Of a stretch of 64,000 nucleotides of DNA, positions 19,265-28,121 are shown piece after piece. A program made the translations under genes and the position numbers. The stretch is from an uncultured Oscillospiraceae bacterium. Its GTDB lineage: Bacteria > Bacillota > Clostridia > Oscillospirales > Ruminococcaceae. Under the pieces are notes generated by a model. That model was not told the DNA's origin and made no database searches. It saw nothing but the letters and a program-made list of their open reading frames with translations. Position 1 is the first letter of the stretch; the number at the start of each line of letters is the position of its first letter. The stretch is from positions 9,155 to 73,154 of the forward strand of contig CAKSPC010000004.1 in the NCBI GenBank assembly GCA_934481445.1, given 5' to 3'.

Positions 19265-20182
19265 TTATTCCTCCGTATTATTTGCAAGCTGACCCGCTAT
19301 CTCCGAGAAAACCTCGGCTGTGCGGGAGGACGGCCGCTCGAAGCACCGCGAGGTAACATAAATCACCTCTGCGCCGCTGTTTATCATCGCTGAGATATTT
19401 TCATCCGCAGCCAGCGCCGCATCGTCAAGTGTGTTGTCGGCGATGATGTATTTCGGGGATAACTCCGCGTCTGCGGCGGCGTATCCGCTTTCTGTACAAA
19501 GGTTTTCGCCGCAGAGCGACAGCACCGCATTCTCGAATGTGTCCGACCCCGCAAGCGTGCATTTTCCCGTTACATAAACAAAGCTTTCCAGCTTTACTGC
19601 CTTGGCGGAATTTTCTACAAGCGTCCGTGCAAGGGAGCCCAGTTCAACAGCGCGCTCCGTCTGCTTTTCGGAATCCGTGCGCTCCCTGCCGTAAAACGCC
19701 GCGGCGATATCGCGGTACAGCGCGGAAAATCCCTCCATGCTCTCCGGAGGCGAAAGGCGTATGACCTTTATCCCCGCGGAGGTAAGTTCGTAATTCTCGC
19801 GCTCCGAAAGCGCCGTCAGCGTGAATACCGCGTCGGGTTCAAGTTCCTTTATCCGCCGGATATCGGGGTTTTCGGCGCTGCCGACAGCGGGGGCGAAAAG
19901 GGCAGACGGGTAGTCGCAGTAGCTGCTTATTCCGACTATCCTGTCGGAAAAGCCTAATTCCGCAAGTATCTCCGTGACCGCGGGGGAAAGGCTCACCGCA
20001 CGCTCCACGGATTTTTCTATCTCCTCCCCGCATACCGTAACGGGAAACGCATTATATTCGCTCCCGCTTTCCGTGCGGGAAACCGTCAGCTCCGTCGGGA
20101 CGGAGGAGCTTTCCTCACCGCCGCAGCCCGCAAGCAGCAGCGCCGCAGACAAAACCGCCGCCGTAATAAAATGTTTTTTCAT
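19265..20182 (-). CDS. BtuF/FepB-type substrate-binding lipoprotein (orphan)
   Basis: A 305-aa lipoprotein: signal peptide with lipobox LLLAGC (Cys at about residue 20), then a periplasmic-binding fold of the cobalamin/siderophore type; AVSLSPAVTEILAELGFSDRIVGISSYCDYP is typical of the first lobe and LEPDAVFTLT of the family. Start is ATG 20182 with GGAG at 5 nt; the GTG at 20188 would overlap the ribosome site. There is no adjacent BtuC permease or BtuD ATPase, so it must work with a transporter elsewhere or have another binding role. Ligand unknown (corrinoid or iron chelate are the usual candidates). Confidence 0.75.
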   Translation of the reverse strand: MKKHFITAAVLSAALLLAGCGGEESSSVPTELTVSRTESGSEYNAFPVTVCGEEIEKSVERAVSLSPAVTEILAELGFSDRIVGISSYCDYPSALFAPAVGSAENPDIRRIKELEPDAVFTLTALSERENYELTSAGIKVIRLSPPESMEGFSALYRDIAAAFYGRERTDSEKQTERAVELGSLARTLVENSAKAVKLESFVYVTGKCTLAGSDTFENAVLSLCGENLCTESGYAAADAELSPKYIIADNTLDDAALAADENISAMINSGAEVIYVTSRCFERPSSRTAEVFSEIAGQLANNTEE

Positions 20183-20194
20183 ATTCACTCCGAA

Positions 20195-21370
20195 TCAGTA
20201 ATCCATGCCCAGCGCGAGCCTGCCCTTAAGCCAGTCGATGAACTGCCTTGCAATTCTGGGGGAACGTCCGCCGCGCTTCAGCGCAAAGCGCTCCGCCGCC
20301 GCGAAAAGCTTCTCCTCGCCGATGTCTATATCCCTGTCCTCGGCAAGCTGGCGCACGATATCGAGGAAGCCTGCCTTGTCGGGCTTGATGAATGTGATGA
20401 ACAGACCGAATCTGTCCGCCAGCGACATACTCTCGTCGATGGCGTCCGCGCCGCTTATCTCGCGCTCCGCGGCGGATTCCTTGATTATCTTTCTGCGGTT
20501 TGTCGTCGCATAGATAAGTATATTGTCGGGGCGGGCGGACAGCGAGCCCTCCAGCACCGCCTTTAATATGCCGAAGCGATCGTCGTTTTCGGAGAATGTA
20601 AGGTCGTCTATCGTTACGATAAAGTGCAGCGGGATATCCTTTAACCGTCTGAACAGCGCGGGCAGACCCGCAATGTCGTTCTTCGCGACTTCGACCATGC
20701 GCAGCCCGTCGTATTCGTTGAGTATCGCCTTTACGGTGCTGGATTTTCCCGTGCCGCGGTCGCCGTAAAGCAGTACGTTCTGCGCGGGCTCGTCGTTAAG
20801 GAAGCAAATGGTGTTCTCGACTACCTGCTTTCTCTGCGCGGAATAATTTTTCAGATCGGTAAGGCGGATGGGGTCGGTGTTTTCGATGGGGTGAAGCTCG
20901 CCGTTGTCGAACGTGAACGCCTTGTACTGTGCAAACACGCCGCTTCCGTGCTTCGCCGCGAAATCAATGAAATACTGCGCGCCGTAATCAAATCCGCCCT
21001 CCTCAAAATCGGGGAGAGAGTTGAATCCCTCGTCGCCGTAAAGCTTTGCAAGCTCCCTTTTCAGCGCTTCGGAGGAATACGAAGCGATACTGCGCATTAC
21101 CTCAAGGTCGCATTCCACAGCCTTTGTGCGCAGCTCGCTGTTCTCCCTTGCGCAGGCGGATATCAGCGAAGAGTCCGAAAATATCAGCATATCATGCAGG
21201 TATTCCCCCAGCGATTTTCCCGAAAGAAGCAGCGCGCTGCACAGCCGTGAATAGCCGTCATAACTCTTGGTGCGGGATTTTCCGCCCAGCATTGAAAACG
21301 CTTCGAGGACGGGGTCGCTCTTGACGTTGAATACACATAAACCCGCTATTTTCTGCTTAAAGCTTTCCAT
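20195..21370 (-). CDS. DUF815 family AAA ATPase
   Basis: A 391-aa protein. The C-terminal half carries an AAA-type ATPase: Walker A GDRGTGKS (203-210), Walker B FIVTIDDL (D255/D256), sensor ATTNRRK. The arrangement (VENTICFLND before the P-loop, LRMVEVAK after it, and ADRFGLFITF later) is that of DUF815. The N-terminal 180 residues show no known motif. Role unknown; members resemble MoxR/DnaC-type chaperone ATPases. It lies between dus and the BtuF-like gene, all on the minus strand with small gaps, so they may be cotranscribed. Confidence 0.75.
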   Translation of the reverse strand: MESFKQKIAGLCVFNVKSDPVLEAFSMLGGKSRTKSYDGYSRLCSALLLSGKSLGEYLHDMLIFSDSSLISACARENSELRTKAVECDLEVMRSIASYSSEALKRELAKLYGDEGFNSLPDFEEGGFDYGAQYFIDFAAKHGSGVFAQYKAFTFDNGELHPIENTDPIRLTDLKNYSAQRKQVVENTICFLNDEPAQNVLLYGDRGTGKSSTVKAILNEYDGLRMVEVAKNDIAGLPALFRRLKDIPLHFIVTIDDLTFSENDDRFGILKAVLEGSLSARPDNILIYATTNRRKIIKESAAEREISGADAIDESMSLADRFGLFITFIKPDKAGFLDIVRQLAEDRDIDIGEEKLFAAAERFALKRGGRSPRIARQFIDWLKGRLALGMDY

Positions 21371-21382
21371 TTTGTTTTCTCC

Positions 21383-22360
21383 TTATGTCTGTTGTTCTTT
21401 ATATATCTGCTCGATCAGCCTGTCGAGGTCGTCGAGCGTTTCCAGTGTTCCGCAGAGGCTGCGGAAGTGTGCCGCGCCCTGCATTCCTTTGAGATACCAT
21501 CCCGCGGGGCGGCGGGCTTCTTTCATGCCGATTTTCTCACCCTTGTCCGCAGCGATGAGCCCGATATGCTTTCGCATTATCTGAAGCTTTTCCTCCGTGG
21601 ACGGCTCGGGGCGGACGGGTTTTCCCTCAAAATAGTCGCGTATCTGCCCGAAAAGCCACGGCCTGCCGTAGCTTCCCCTGCCTATCATAACAAGGTCGCA
21701 GCCAGTCTGACGATACATCTCCGCGCAGCTTTCGGGGGAATCTATATCGCCGTTGCCTATCACGGGAATATTGACGGCTTCTTTGACCTTTCGTATAATC
21801 TCCCAGTCCGCCTTTCCCGAATAAAGCTGCTCGCGGGTGCGCCCGTGGACAGTCACCGCTGCGGCGCCGTTTTCTTCCGCTATTTTCGCCATCTCCACAG
21901 CGTTTATCGAGCCGCCGTCCCACCCCGCGCGTATCTTCACGGTGACGGGAATGTCAGTTGCGGAGGACGCCGCCTTAATGCATTCGCCGAACAGCCCGGG
22001 GGTTTTCATGAGAGCGCTGCCAGCGCCGCCGCCGGTTATCTTCGGCATGGGGCATCCTGCGTTGATGTCGATTATTTCGGGGTGATATTCCTCAGCTATC
22101 TTAACTGCCCGCGCCATGAATTCGGGCTCTGCGCCGAAAAGCTGCACCGCCATGGGGCGCTCGCCCTCCGTAACGGTCAGCAGCTCGGCGGTCTTTTTGT
22201 CGGAATAGCACAGCCCCTTGCAGCTTGCCATCTCGCCGACGCAGTACGCCGCGCCGTATTCCTTTGCCATGAGCCTGTATGCCCTGTCCGCAACGCTTGC
22301 CATCGGGGCGAGCGCGGCGGTCTTTTCTATCTTAACATTTCCTATATAAATGTGCTCCAA
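21383..22360 (-). CDS. dus: tRNA-dihydrouridine synthase
   Basis: FMN-dependent reductase making dihydrouridine in tRNA D-loops. The 325-aa product has the FMN site APMASVADRAYR, the catalytic Cys region INAGCPMPKITGGGAGSALM, TVKIRAGWD, VHGRTREQLYSG and NGDI...MIGRGSYGRPW. Members usually read NMGCP; here it is NAGCP, still with the catalytic Cys. Start is TTG 22360 (read as Met; MEHIYIGN), preceded by AAAGGA at 8 nt; the frame upstream to 22420 has no ribosome site. Confidence 0.9.
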   Translation of the reverse strand: MEHIYIGNVKIEKTAALAPMASVADRAYRLMAKEYGAAYCVGEMASCKGLCYSDKKTAELLTVTEGERPMAVQLFGAEPEFMARAVKIAEEYHPEIIDINAGCPMPKITGGGAGSALMKTPGLFGECIKAASSATDIPVTVKIRAGWDGGSINAVEMAKIAEENGAAAVTVHGRTREQLYSGKADWEIIRKVKEAVNIPVIGNGDIDSPESCAEMYRQTGCDLVMIGRGSYGRPWLFGQIRDYFEGKPVRPEPSTEEKLQIMRKHIGLIAADKGEKIGMKEARRPAGWYLKGMQGAAHFRSLCGTLETLDDLDRLIEQIYKEQQT

Positions 22361-22443
22361 GCTATGCTTCCTTTCGGGGAGAGTGCACGAATTCCGCCGA
22401 AAAACCGCAGAAGCGCACACTTTTCATCATATTTTCATCTTAT

Positions 22444-22472
22444 ATTGTACCACAAAAGCCAAATACGTTCAA
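22444..22472 (-). promoter_or_regulatory. promoter for dus
   Basis: Minus strand -35 TTGAAC (22467-22472), 17 bp, -10 TACAAT (22444-22449). Back-to-back with the plus-strand promoter at 22480. Confidence 0.6.
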
Positions 22473-22479
22473 GTGATTA

Positions 22480-22508
22480 TTGTAATTTTCTAAAAAATAT
22501 GTTATACT
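22480..22508 (+). promoter_or_regulatory. promoter for the DUF1624-like membrane gene
   Basis: -35 TTGTAA (22480-22485), 17-bp spacer, -10 TATACT (22503-22508), about 47 nt before the ATG. Confidence 0.6.
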
Positions 22509-22555
22509 TAATAACAGCAGCCCGGTGCTGCCGAAAAAACTTGACAGAGGTAACT

Positions 22556-23314
22556 ATGGCTGAAAGAGCGAAAAAAGCATCAGGCTCCGCGCGCGTGGGT
22601 CTGCTGGACGAATTAAGGGGATTTGCGATAATCTGCATGGTGGTATATCATGCGATGTACGACCTGAAATACATATTCGGCGTGGATGTGCCGATTTTCT
22701 TTGACGGATGGTTCGACGTTATCCGTGATATCTTTGCGGGACTGTTCATTTTCATATCGGGCACGGTCTGCCGATATTCCTCCAACAACATCAGGCGCGG
22801 CGCACAGTGCTTCTTCATCGGAATGATAATGACGTTCGTTATGCCGTTCTTTACGGGCGGGACGATAATGTTCGGAATACTGCATTTCCTCGGCGTTTCG
22901 ATGATGATGTTCGGTCTGGGGGAAAAGCTGTTCGACCTGCTCCCTGCAACCGTCGGCATTATCGTATGCGCACTGCTTTTTGTGCTTACATGGAACATAC
23001 AGAGCGGCTACATCGGCATCGGCGGCGTGTTTGAGCTGAATTTACCCGCAAAGGCATACGAAGCGGGCGTGCTGTTCCCGCTGGGACTGCATGACAGGAG
23101 CTTCTATTCCGCGGACTATTTTCCGATGATGCCGTGGTTCTTCCTTTTCATTGCGGGAAGCTACTTCGGTATCTGGGCGAAGCGCGGCTCGCTGCCGAAA
23201 TTCTTCTACCCCACGCATTTCAAGTGGCTCGCTACCGTGGGAAGATACACTATCTGGATATATGTTCTCCATCAGCCTGTTATATATCTCATATTCTCTC
23301 TCATTTTCCGCTGA
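22556..23314 (+). CDS. polytopic membrane protein, heparan-alpha-glucosaminide N-acetyltransferase/DUF1624-like
   Basis: A 252-aa protein with about seven hydrophobic segments. The N-terminal RVGLLDELRGFAIICMVVYHAMYDL resembles the start of acyltransferase-3/DUF1624 proteins (LDxLRGxA followed by a His in the first helix), which transfer acyl groups across the membrane. The C-terminal WLATVGRYTIWIYVLHQPVIYLI is also typical of these families. Start ATG 22556 has AGAGGT upstream; the same open frame runs back to 21392, but that part is antisense to dus. The stop codon lies in the loop of a short TTTCCGC/GCGGAAA stem. Substrate unknown. Confidence 0.7.
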   Translation: MAERAKKASGSARVGLLDELRGFAIICMVVYHAMYDLKYIFGVDVPIFFDGWFDVIRDIFAGLFIFISGTVCRYSSNNIRRGAQCFFIGMIMTFVMPFFTGGTIMFGILHFLGVSMMMFGLGEKLFDLLPATVGIIVCALLFVLTWNIQSGYIGIGGVFELNLPAKAYEAGVLFPLGLHDRSFYSADYFPMMPWFFLFIAGSYFGIWAKRGSLPKFFYPTHFKWLATVGRYTIWIYVLHQPVIYLIFSLIFR

Positions 23315-23353
23315 GCGGAAATATAATCGGAATAAAGTGTGCCGCAAAAGGAC

Positions 23354-23382
23354 TTGCTTTATTTGAAAGAAAGTAGTATAAT
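23354..23382 (+). promoter_or_regulatory. promoter for lon-engB
   Basis: -35 TTGCTT (23354-23359), 17 bp, -10 TATAAT (23377-23382). The leader of about 100 nt holds a small CTGCGC/GCGCAG stem-loop near 23419-23439. No CIRCE element is present. Confidence 0.65.
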
Positions 23383-23486
23383 AAAGGCTATATCCACTAA
23401 AACGATTTTACGCCACATCTGCGCAGTATATCAGCGCAGAATAGTTCAGATATAAAAATACACAAACAAGGAAAGGACGACGCAAG

Positions 23487-25913
23487 ATGGCTGAAAAAAC
23501 AAACAAGACAAAAAATCCCGTACTGCCCGCGATTTCACTCCGCGGACTGGTCGTATTCCCGTCCATGGTGCTGCATTTTGACGTAGGCAGGGAGCGCTCC
23601 GTAAAGGCGCTCAAAACCGCCGCTGAAGGCGACGGACATATATTCCTCGTGGCTCAGAAAGACCCCGCAGATACCGACCCCTCACCCGACGCGATTTATT
23701 CAGTGGGTGTTGTGGCGGAGGTGCGCCAGCTTCTCTCCACGCCGGACGGCTCCACCCGCGTGCTTGTGGAGGGACTTTACCGCGCAAAGGCTGTAAAGCC
23801 CGTCGGCGGCGCGGACTTCCTGCGGTATGAGATAAAGGAAATGCCCTCGCGGGGCGCGGCTCTTTCCGAGGCGACCGCCGCCGCGGCGAAGCGTGCTCTG
23901 AAGTCCGCATTTGAGGACTACGCCGCCGTTTCCCCGAAAATGCCGCGGGAGCTTTACGAAGGCATAATGACCGAGGAGGACTGCACCTCCCTGTTTGAAA
24001 AGGTTGTTTTCAACGTAGTGCTGAAGCTTGAGGACAAGCAGACGCTGCTCGAAACCAACGGTACGCTGAAGCGCATTGAAACGCTTATTTCCATGCTCAG
24101 GAATGAGATAGAGATAATCGAAACCGAAATGCAGATACAGGAGCAGGTCAAGGAGCAGGTGGACAAAAACCAGCGTGAATACTACCTGCGCGAGCAGCTA
24201 AAGGCGATATCCCGCCAGCTCGGCGACGGCGAAAGCCCCATGGAGGAATTCGACGACTACGCCGCGCGCATTCAGGCGCTGGGACTTCCGCAGGAATCCG
24301 AGGAAAAGCTGCTTGACGAAGCGGAAAAGCTCAGCAAGATGGGCGGCTCCTCGCAGGAGGCGGCGGTAATCCGCACCTACCTTGACACCGTGCTTTCCAT
24401 TCCGTGGAACATCCGCACCAAGGACAAGCTCAACATCGCAAATGTAAAGAAGCAGCTCGACCGCGACCACTATGGCATGGAAAAGGTAAAGGAGCGCATA
24501 CTTGAAACCATTTCCGTGAGAGCCCTTGCCCCGGATGTAAAGGGGCAGATAATCTGCCTTTACGGCCCACCCGGAGTCGGCAAGACCTCCATCGGCAAAT
24601 CCATCGCGAAGTCCCTCGGGCGCAACTATGCGCGCATTTCCCTCGGCGGCGTCCGCGACGAAGCGGAGATACGCGGACACAGAAAAACATACGTCGGCGC
24701 AATGCCCGGCAGAATAATCACCGCCCTGAAGCAGGCAAAGAGCATAAACCCCGTTATCCTGCTGGATGAGATAGACAAGATGGGCAGCGACTACAAGGGC
24801 GACCCCTCCTCCGCTATGCTGGAAGTGCTGGATTCCGAGCAGAACACCGCGTTCATCGACCACTACATAGAAATACCCGTCGACCTCAGCGAGGTGCTCT
24901 TCATCACCACCGCGAACAGCCTTGACACCATCCCCGCTCCCCTGCTGGACAGAATGGAAGTCATCGAGCTTTCGAGCTACACCCGCGAGGAAAAGTTCAA
25001 CATCGCAAAGAAGCATCTTGTTCCCAAGCAGCTCAAGAAGCACGGCGAAACCGCTTCCTCGCTGAAAATAAGCGACAAGGCGCTGTATTCCGTTATCGAC
25101 AGCTATACCCGCGAGGCAGGCGTAAGAAAGCTGGAGCGCAAGATAGCTGATATCTGCCGCAAGAGCGCAAAAATGCTCGTTTCCGGCGAAAAGAAAGTTA
25201 GCGTCACCGACGAAAACCTTACGGAATTCCTCGGCACCAAGCGCTATCTTCCCGAGCATCTTGAAACGCACGATGAGATAGGTCTTGTAAACGGGCTTGC
25301 ATGGACGTCCGTCGGCGGCACTATGCTTCCGCTGGAGGTTCTCGTGCTGGAGGGCACGGGCAAGACGGAATTTACAGGCTCCCTCGGCGATGTAATGAAA
25401 GAATCCGCTAAGATAGCCGTGAGCCTTACCCGCTCCCTTGCCGAGAAATACGGCATCGACCCGCACTTCTACAAGGACAAGGACATCCACGTCCACGCCC
25501 CCGAGGGCGCAGTTCCCAAGGACGGCCCCTCCGCGGGCGTAACGCTCACCACGGCACTTGTTTCGGCGCTTTCTGGCACGCCCGTCCGCCGCGACGTTGC
25601 AATGACGGGCGAGATAACGCTGCGCGGAAAGGTGCTCCCCATCGGCGGACTGAAAGAAAAGTCCATGGCGGCATACCGCGCGGGAATAACCACCGTATGC
25701 ATCCCCAAGGATAATGTCCCCGACCTCGACGACATCGACGAAACCGTTAAAAAGAACGTGAAATTCGTCCCCGCAGAGGACATCAACACCGTGCTTGAAA
25801 CGGCGCTTGTCCTCCCCAACTGCTCCCCCGAAAAGAAAACGGGAAGCATGAAGAAAAAAACTATCGGCAGAAAGCACGCGGAAAAGAAACAGCCCGTGCT
25901 CAACGCCAACTAA
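23487..25913 (+). CDS. lon: ATP-dependent protease Lon (LonA)
   Basis: Cytoplasmic AAA+ serine protease degrading misfolded and regulatory proteins. 808 aa, normal length. Domains: N-terminal substrate-binding LON domain (about 10-205, with PAISLRGLVVFPSM), coiled coil (about 205-250), AAA module with Walker A GPPGVGKT (360-367) and Walker B VILLDEIDK, and C-terminal protease domain with catalytic S682 in PKDGPSAGV and K725 in GGLKEKSMAAY. Ends in a Lys-rich tail. The downstream engB follows at 8 nt, the conserved Gram-positive lon-ysxC arrangement. Confidence 0.97.
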   Translation: MAEKTNKTKNPVLPAISLRGLVVFPSMVLHFDVGRERSVKALKTAAEGDGHIFLVAQKDPADTDPSPDAIYSVGVVAEVRQLLSTPDGSTRVLVEGLYRAKAVKPVGGADFLRYEIKEMPSRGAALSEATAAAAKRALKSAFEDYAAVSPKMPRELYEGIMTEEDCTSLFEKVVFNVVLKLEDKQTLLETNGTLKRIETLISMLRNEIEIIETEMQIQEQVKEQVDKNQREYYLREQLKAISRQLGDGESPMEEFDDYAARIQALGLPQESEEKLLDEAEKLSKMGGSSQEAAVIRTYLDTVLSIPWNIRTKDKLNIANVKKQLDRDHYGMEKVKERILETISVRALAPDVKGQIICLYGPPGVGKTSIGKSIAKSLGRNYARISLGGVRDEAEIRGHRKTYVGAMPGRIITALKQAKSINPVILLDEIDKMGSDYKGDPSSAMLEVLDSEQNTAFIDHYIEIPVDLSEVLFITTANSLDTIPAPLLDRMEVIELSSYTREEKFNIAKKHLVPKQLKKHGETASSLKISDKALYSVIDSYTREAGVRKLERKIADICRKSAKMLVSGEKKVSVTDENLTEFLGTKRYLPEHLETHDEIGLVNGLAWTSVGGTMLPLEVLVLEGTGKTEFTGSLGDVMKESAKIAVSLTRSLAEKYGIDPHFYKDKDIHVHAPEGAVPKDGPSAGVTLTTALVSALSGTPVRRDVAMTGEITLRGKVLPIGGLKEKSMAAYRAGITTVCIPKDNVPDLDDIDETVKKNVKFVPAEDINTVLETALVLPNCSPEKKTGSMKKKTIGRKHAEKKQPVLNAN

Positions 25914-25921
25914 GGTGACAG

Positions 25922-26530
25922 ATGAATTTTAACAAAGCCGAATTTTTCACCTCCTACGGGAGCTTTAAGCAGATTCCACCGTCGGAGCGCACGGAGATAG
26001 CATTCTCGGGGCGTTCCAACGTCGGGAAATCCTCGCTGATAAACAAGATATTCAACCGCAAGTCCCTCGCCCGCGTAAGCGCGGTGCCGGGGAAAACCGC
26101 TACGATAAACTTCTACTCGCTCGAAAACGTGTACTTCGTCGACCTGCCGGGATACGGCTACGCGAAGGTCGCAAAGAGCGAAAAGGAGCGCTGGGCGGGG
26201 CTTATCGAGGGCTACCTCGGCGACGACAGAGAACTCGCGCTGGTGTTTCAGCTGGTGGATTTCCGCCATCCTCCCACCGCCGACGATATCCTGATGATAA
26301 ACTTCCTCATCGACAACGAGATACCGTTCGTCGTTGTGCTTACCAAGGCGGATAAGCTCTCGAAAAATCAGCGTGCGGAACGCCGCGCGGCACTGATGAA
26401 CGAGCTTCCCTGCGCCGAAGATATAACTATCGTCGAATTTTCCGCGCAGACCGGCGAGGGCGCCGATGAAATACGCGGCATAATCGAAGAACTCGCCGCG
26501 GACGAGCCTGACGAGGATGAAACAGAATAA
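25922..26530 (+). CDS. engB: ribosome biogenesis GTPase EngB (YsxC/YihA)
   Basis: A 202-aa GTPase needed for late 50S ribosome assembly. G1 GRSNVGKSS, G2 around SAVPGKTATINFY, G3 DLPGYGYA, G4 TKADKL, G5 FSAQTGEG. The KAEFFTSYGSFKQIPPS start is typical. Ribosome site AGGTGA lies immediately after the lon stop, so it is translationally linked to lon. Confidence 0.95.
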   Translation: MNFNKAEFFTSYGSFKQIPPSERTEIAFSGRSNVGKSSLINKIFNRKSLARVSAVPGKTATINFYSLENVYFVDLPGYGYAKVAKSEKERWAGLIEGYLGDDRELALVFQLVDFRHPPTADDILMINFLIDNEIPFVVVLTKADKLSKNQRAERRAALMNELPCAEDITIVEFSAQTGEGADEIRGIIEELAADEPDEDETE

Positions 26531-26535
26531 AATTT

Positions 26536-26561
26536 AAGCCGCTCCTTTTGGAGCGGCTTTG
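26536..26561 (+). terminator. intrinsic terminator after engB
   Basis: Stem AAGCCGCTCC / GGAGCGGCTT (26536-26545 with 26550-26559), TTTT loop, followed by TGTTAT. It also lies just past the stop of the converging ATPase gene and may serve both. Confidence 0.9.
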
Positions 26562-28121
26562 TTATATCCAGTTATCATTTATCCCCTTTGCCATGCGGCA
26601 GAGCGGGGTCGCGTAGAAATAATTCCCGCCGAAGAACTCCCTCGGGGCGCCCTCGGAAACCACCTCTCCGTTGAAGAGAAGTCCGCACCGATCCGCGCAT
26701 TCAGCCGCGAACGATGTGTCGTGCGTCACCGCAAGCACAGCCGCGCCACCCGCCGCGATATCCCGCAGCAGCGCCGAAAGCTGTTTTTTCGTGAGCGCGT
26801 CCATGCCCTTTGTCGGCTCGTCCAGAAGCAGCACATCGGGCTTGTTGTAAAGCAGTATCGCCATTGCAAGGCGCTGGCGCTCTCCCCCGGAAAGGTCAAG
26901 CGGGTTAGTATCTGACGAAGCAGTCAGCCCGAAACGCGCAAGCTCGTCCTGCGCCGCCGCGGGTTCAATTCCGCGGGACGTCAGCTCCTCCAGCGCGGTA
27001 TCCGCCCCGAAAAGCACGCAGGGGTTCTGCGGTAGATACGCGATTTTTACGCCTTTCGATGTTTTCACCTTTCCCGAAAGCGGCTTCACTATCCCTGCAA
27101 GTGCCTTCAGCAGCGTGGATTTTCCGCTGCCGTTGCCGCCGAGCAGGGTGTAAACTTCCCCGCCGTAAAGCGATATCGACGCTGTTTTCAGCGCGTCGGA
27201 GCAGTCTTTTCCGTAGCTTACCCACAGTTCCTTTGCAGTGATAAGCTGCTTGTCCGAAACCTCCGCGCGCTTCTTTTCCTCGGGGGACTTTTCCGCAAGA
27301 TAGCGGCGGCAGAGGTCATTGTTTCTTCCCTCCCGCACCGACAGGGGGGCGCTGCCCTGCCCGCCCGCGGCGGTGAAAATCCGCACGGAAGCGGGCATTG
27401 CTTCAAGCATGGGGTGATTTTTCGGGAGCATTTCGGTTATCTCCCGCGGGGAACAATCCGCGATGATATGCCCGCCGTCCATCACGATAACTCGGTCGGC
27501 AACGTGCATCAACTCCTCAAGGCGATGCTCCGCAATTATTATCGTTACGCCGAAATCGCGGTTGAGCCGCACCGCCGCGTCGATAAGCGCCTGCGCGGCT
27601 ATCGGGTCAAGCTGGGATGTCGGTTCATCCAGCAGCAGCAATTCGGGGTGAAGCACCGCCGCGGACGCCAGCGAAACAAGCTGCTTCTCGCCGCCGGATA
27701 ATGTGGCGGTATCGCTTTCAAAATGCTCCTCCAGCCCGAAATACTCGGCACACTCCGCAACGCGGCGGCGCATTTCCTCGGGGGGGATCCCGACGCTCTC
27801 CGCCGAAAACGCTATCTCGTGCCAGACCTTGTCGGTGACTATCTGCGCTTCGGGATCCTGCGCGACAAATCCTATTTTCTGCGCGGAAACCACCGCGGGA
27901 ACGTCGTTTAAGTCCCCGCCGCAGAACTGTATTTTTCCGCTGAAATTCCCGTGGGGCGCAAGCATGGGCTTCAGCAGGCGCAGCAGCGTGCTCTTCCCGC
28001 AGCCCGACATTCCGCACAGCACCGTAAAGCTGCCCTCGGGCACGGAAAAGCTTATCCCATCGACCGCAGGCGAAGCGGCTTCGGGATAGGTAAACGTAAT
28101 ATTCTCAGCACTTATCAGCAC
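26562..28121 (-). CDS. double-domain ECF-type ABC ATPase (second ECF module)
   Basis: A 519-aa protein with two ABC ATPase domains: GMSGCGKST with LSGGEKQLVSL and LLLDEPTSQLD in the first; GGNGSGKST with LSGGERQRLAM and LLLDEPTKGMD in the second. This CbiO/EcfA-like pair with the EcfT-like gene directly upstream forms an ECF transport module (YkoD-like). I choose GTG 28121 because AAAGGAG lies 8 nt before it; longer starts at 28139 and 28154 are poorly supported. It overlaps the end of the permease gene by 17 nt. No S component is adjacent, so the substrate is unknown. Distinct from the fused EcfA at 7400-9169. Confidence 0.85.
   Translation of the reverse strand: MLISAENITFTYPEAASPAVDGISFSVPEGSFTVLCGMSGCGKSTLLRLLKPMLAPHGNFSGKIQFCGGDLNDVPAVVSAQKIGFVAQDPEAQIVTDKVWHEIAFSAESVGIPPEEMRRRVAECAEYFGLEEHFESDTATLSGGEKQLVSLASAAVLHPELLLLDEPTSQLDPIAAQALIDAAVRLNRDFGVTIIIAEHRLEELMHVADRVIVMDGGHIIADCSPREITEMLPKNHPMLEAMPASVRIFTAAGGQGSAPLSVREGRNNDLCRRYLAEKSPEEKKRAEVSDKQLITAKELWVSYGKDCSDALKTASISLYGGEVYTLLGGNGSGKSTLLKALAGIVKPLSGKVKTSKGVKIAYLPQNPCVLFGADTALEELTSRGIEPAAAQDELARFGLTASSDTNPLDLSGGERQRLAMAILLYNKPDVLLLDEPTKGMDALTKKQLSALLRDIAAGGAAVLAVTHDTSFAAECADRCGLLFNGEVVSEGAPREFFGGNYFYATPLCRMAKGINDNWI

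Noticed and set aside
21392..22555. Long plus-strand frame that joins the DUF1624-like gene to give 640 aa
   Set aside because: The upstream 390 residues are antisense to dus, show low-complexity composition and lack a ribosome site; the promoter and ATG at 22556 define the real gene.
23315..23486. CIRCE element upstream of lon
   Set aside because: No TTAGCACTC-N9-GAGTGCTAA was present; only a short GC stem.
24198..25877. Minus-strand 559-aa open frame opposite lon
   Set aside because: It mirrors lon in an antisense frame, with composition typical of GC-rich shadow frames, and has no promoter or ribosome site.
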